Part shown: positions 14,395 to 14,404 of the stretch, piece by piece
How the letters are laid out: each line of letters begins with the position of its first letter
Position numbering within the stretch: position 1 is the first letter of the stretch
The notes under the pieces: model-generated
Told to the model about the DNA's origin: nothing
The model's database searches: none
What the model saw: the letters and a program-made list of their open reading frames with translations, nothing else
From: CAG-273 sp963560005
Lineage (GTDB): Bacteria; Bacillota; Clostridia; TANB77; CAG-508
Assembly: GCA_963560005.1 (NCBI GenBank)
Contig: CAUWNG010000050.1
Location: 1 to 14,404, forward strand
Length of the DNA stretch: 14,404 bases
Direction: 5' to 3'
Position numbers and translations under genes: made by a program

Positions 14395-14404
14395 ACTAAT
14401 AATG

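Noticed and set aside
1..14404. CRISPR array, tRNA, rRNA, insertion sequence or integrase
   Set aside because: No regularly spaced repeats, tRNA-like sequence, transposase or recombinase motif was seen on either strand.

Overview
The window is AT-rich (A/T-heavy intergenic DNA, A/T-ending codons) and nearly every gene lies on the minus strand, so it reads from right to left. The gene families point to a low-GC Bacillota, most likely a Clostridia or Erysipelotrichia gut or oral anaerobe; the species cannot be told from the sequence. It carries the conjugation block of an integrative and conjugative element of the Tn1549 / C. difficile CTn4 type (proteins often named after loci CD1108, CD1110, CD1112 and CD1115). 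No integrase, attachment site, replication initiator, MobC or resistance gene is inside the window, so both ends of the element lie outside it.

Right part (about 12.8-14.4 kb): two genes that look like an inserted or accessory module. One is a small two-helix membrane protein with its own terminator. The other is a C45-type (acyl-CoA:6-APA acyltransferase-like) Ntn hydrolase with a good promoter and terminator, broken by a one-base frameshift.

Middle and left (232-12782): one long, tightly packed transcription unit. In order: MOBP-type relaxase, PcfB/DUF3801 protein, ArdC-like protein with a ruined zinc motif, a 68-codon gene, VirD4-type coupling ATPase, Maff2-type VirB2-like pilin, VirB6/TrbL-like channel protein, an LPD28-like protein, a 398-aa unknown, two small unknowns, PrgI (VirB3-like), VirB4 ATPase and a membrane-anchored CHAP peptidoglycan hydrolase. 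Gaps are mostly -26 to +13 nt, with Shine-Dalgarno (SD) sequences inside the upstream gene, so translation is coupled. The relaxase nicks and pilots the DNA, DUF3801/PcfB and VirD4 bring it to the channel, VirB2/B3/B4/B6-like proteins build and power the channel, and the CHAP enzyme opens the cell wall. No clear promoter is seen directly in front of the relaxase; the terminator of the C45 module sits there instead.

Far left (1-231): a 203-bp intergenic region holding a perfect 11-bp hairpin behind the CHAP gene, an extended -10 promoter framed by two inverted repeats (probable operators), and the first nine codons of the next minus-strand gene. Several starts are not ATG: TTG for the CHAP and VirB6 genes, GTG for PrgI, and possibly ATT for the relaxase.
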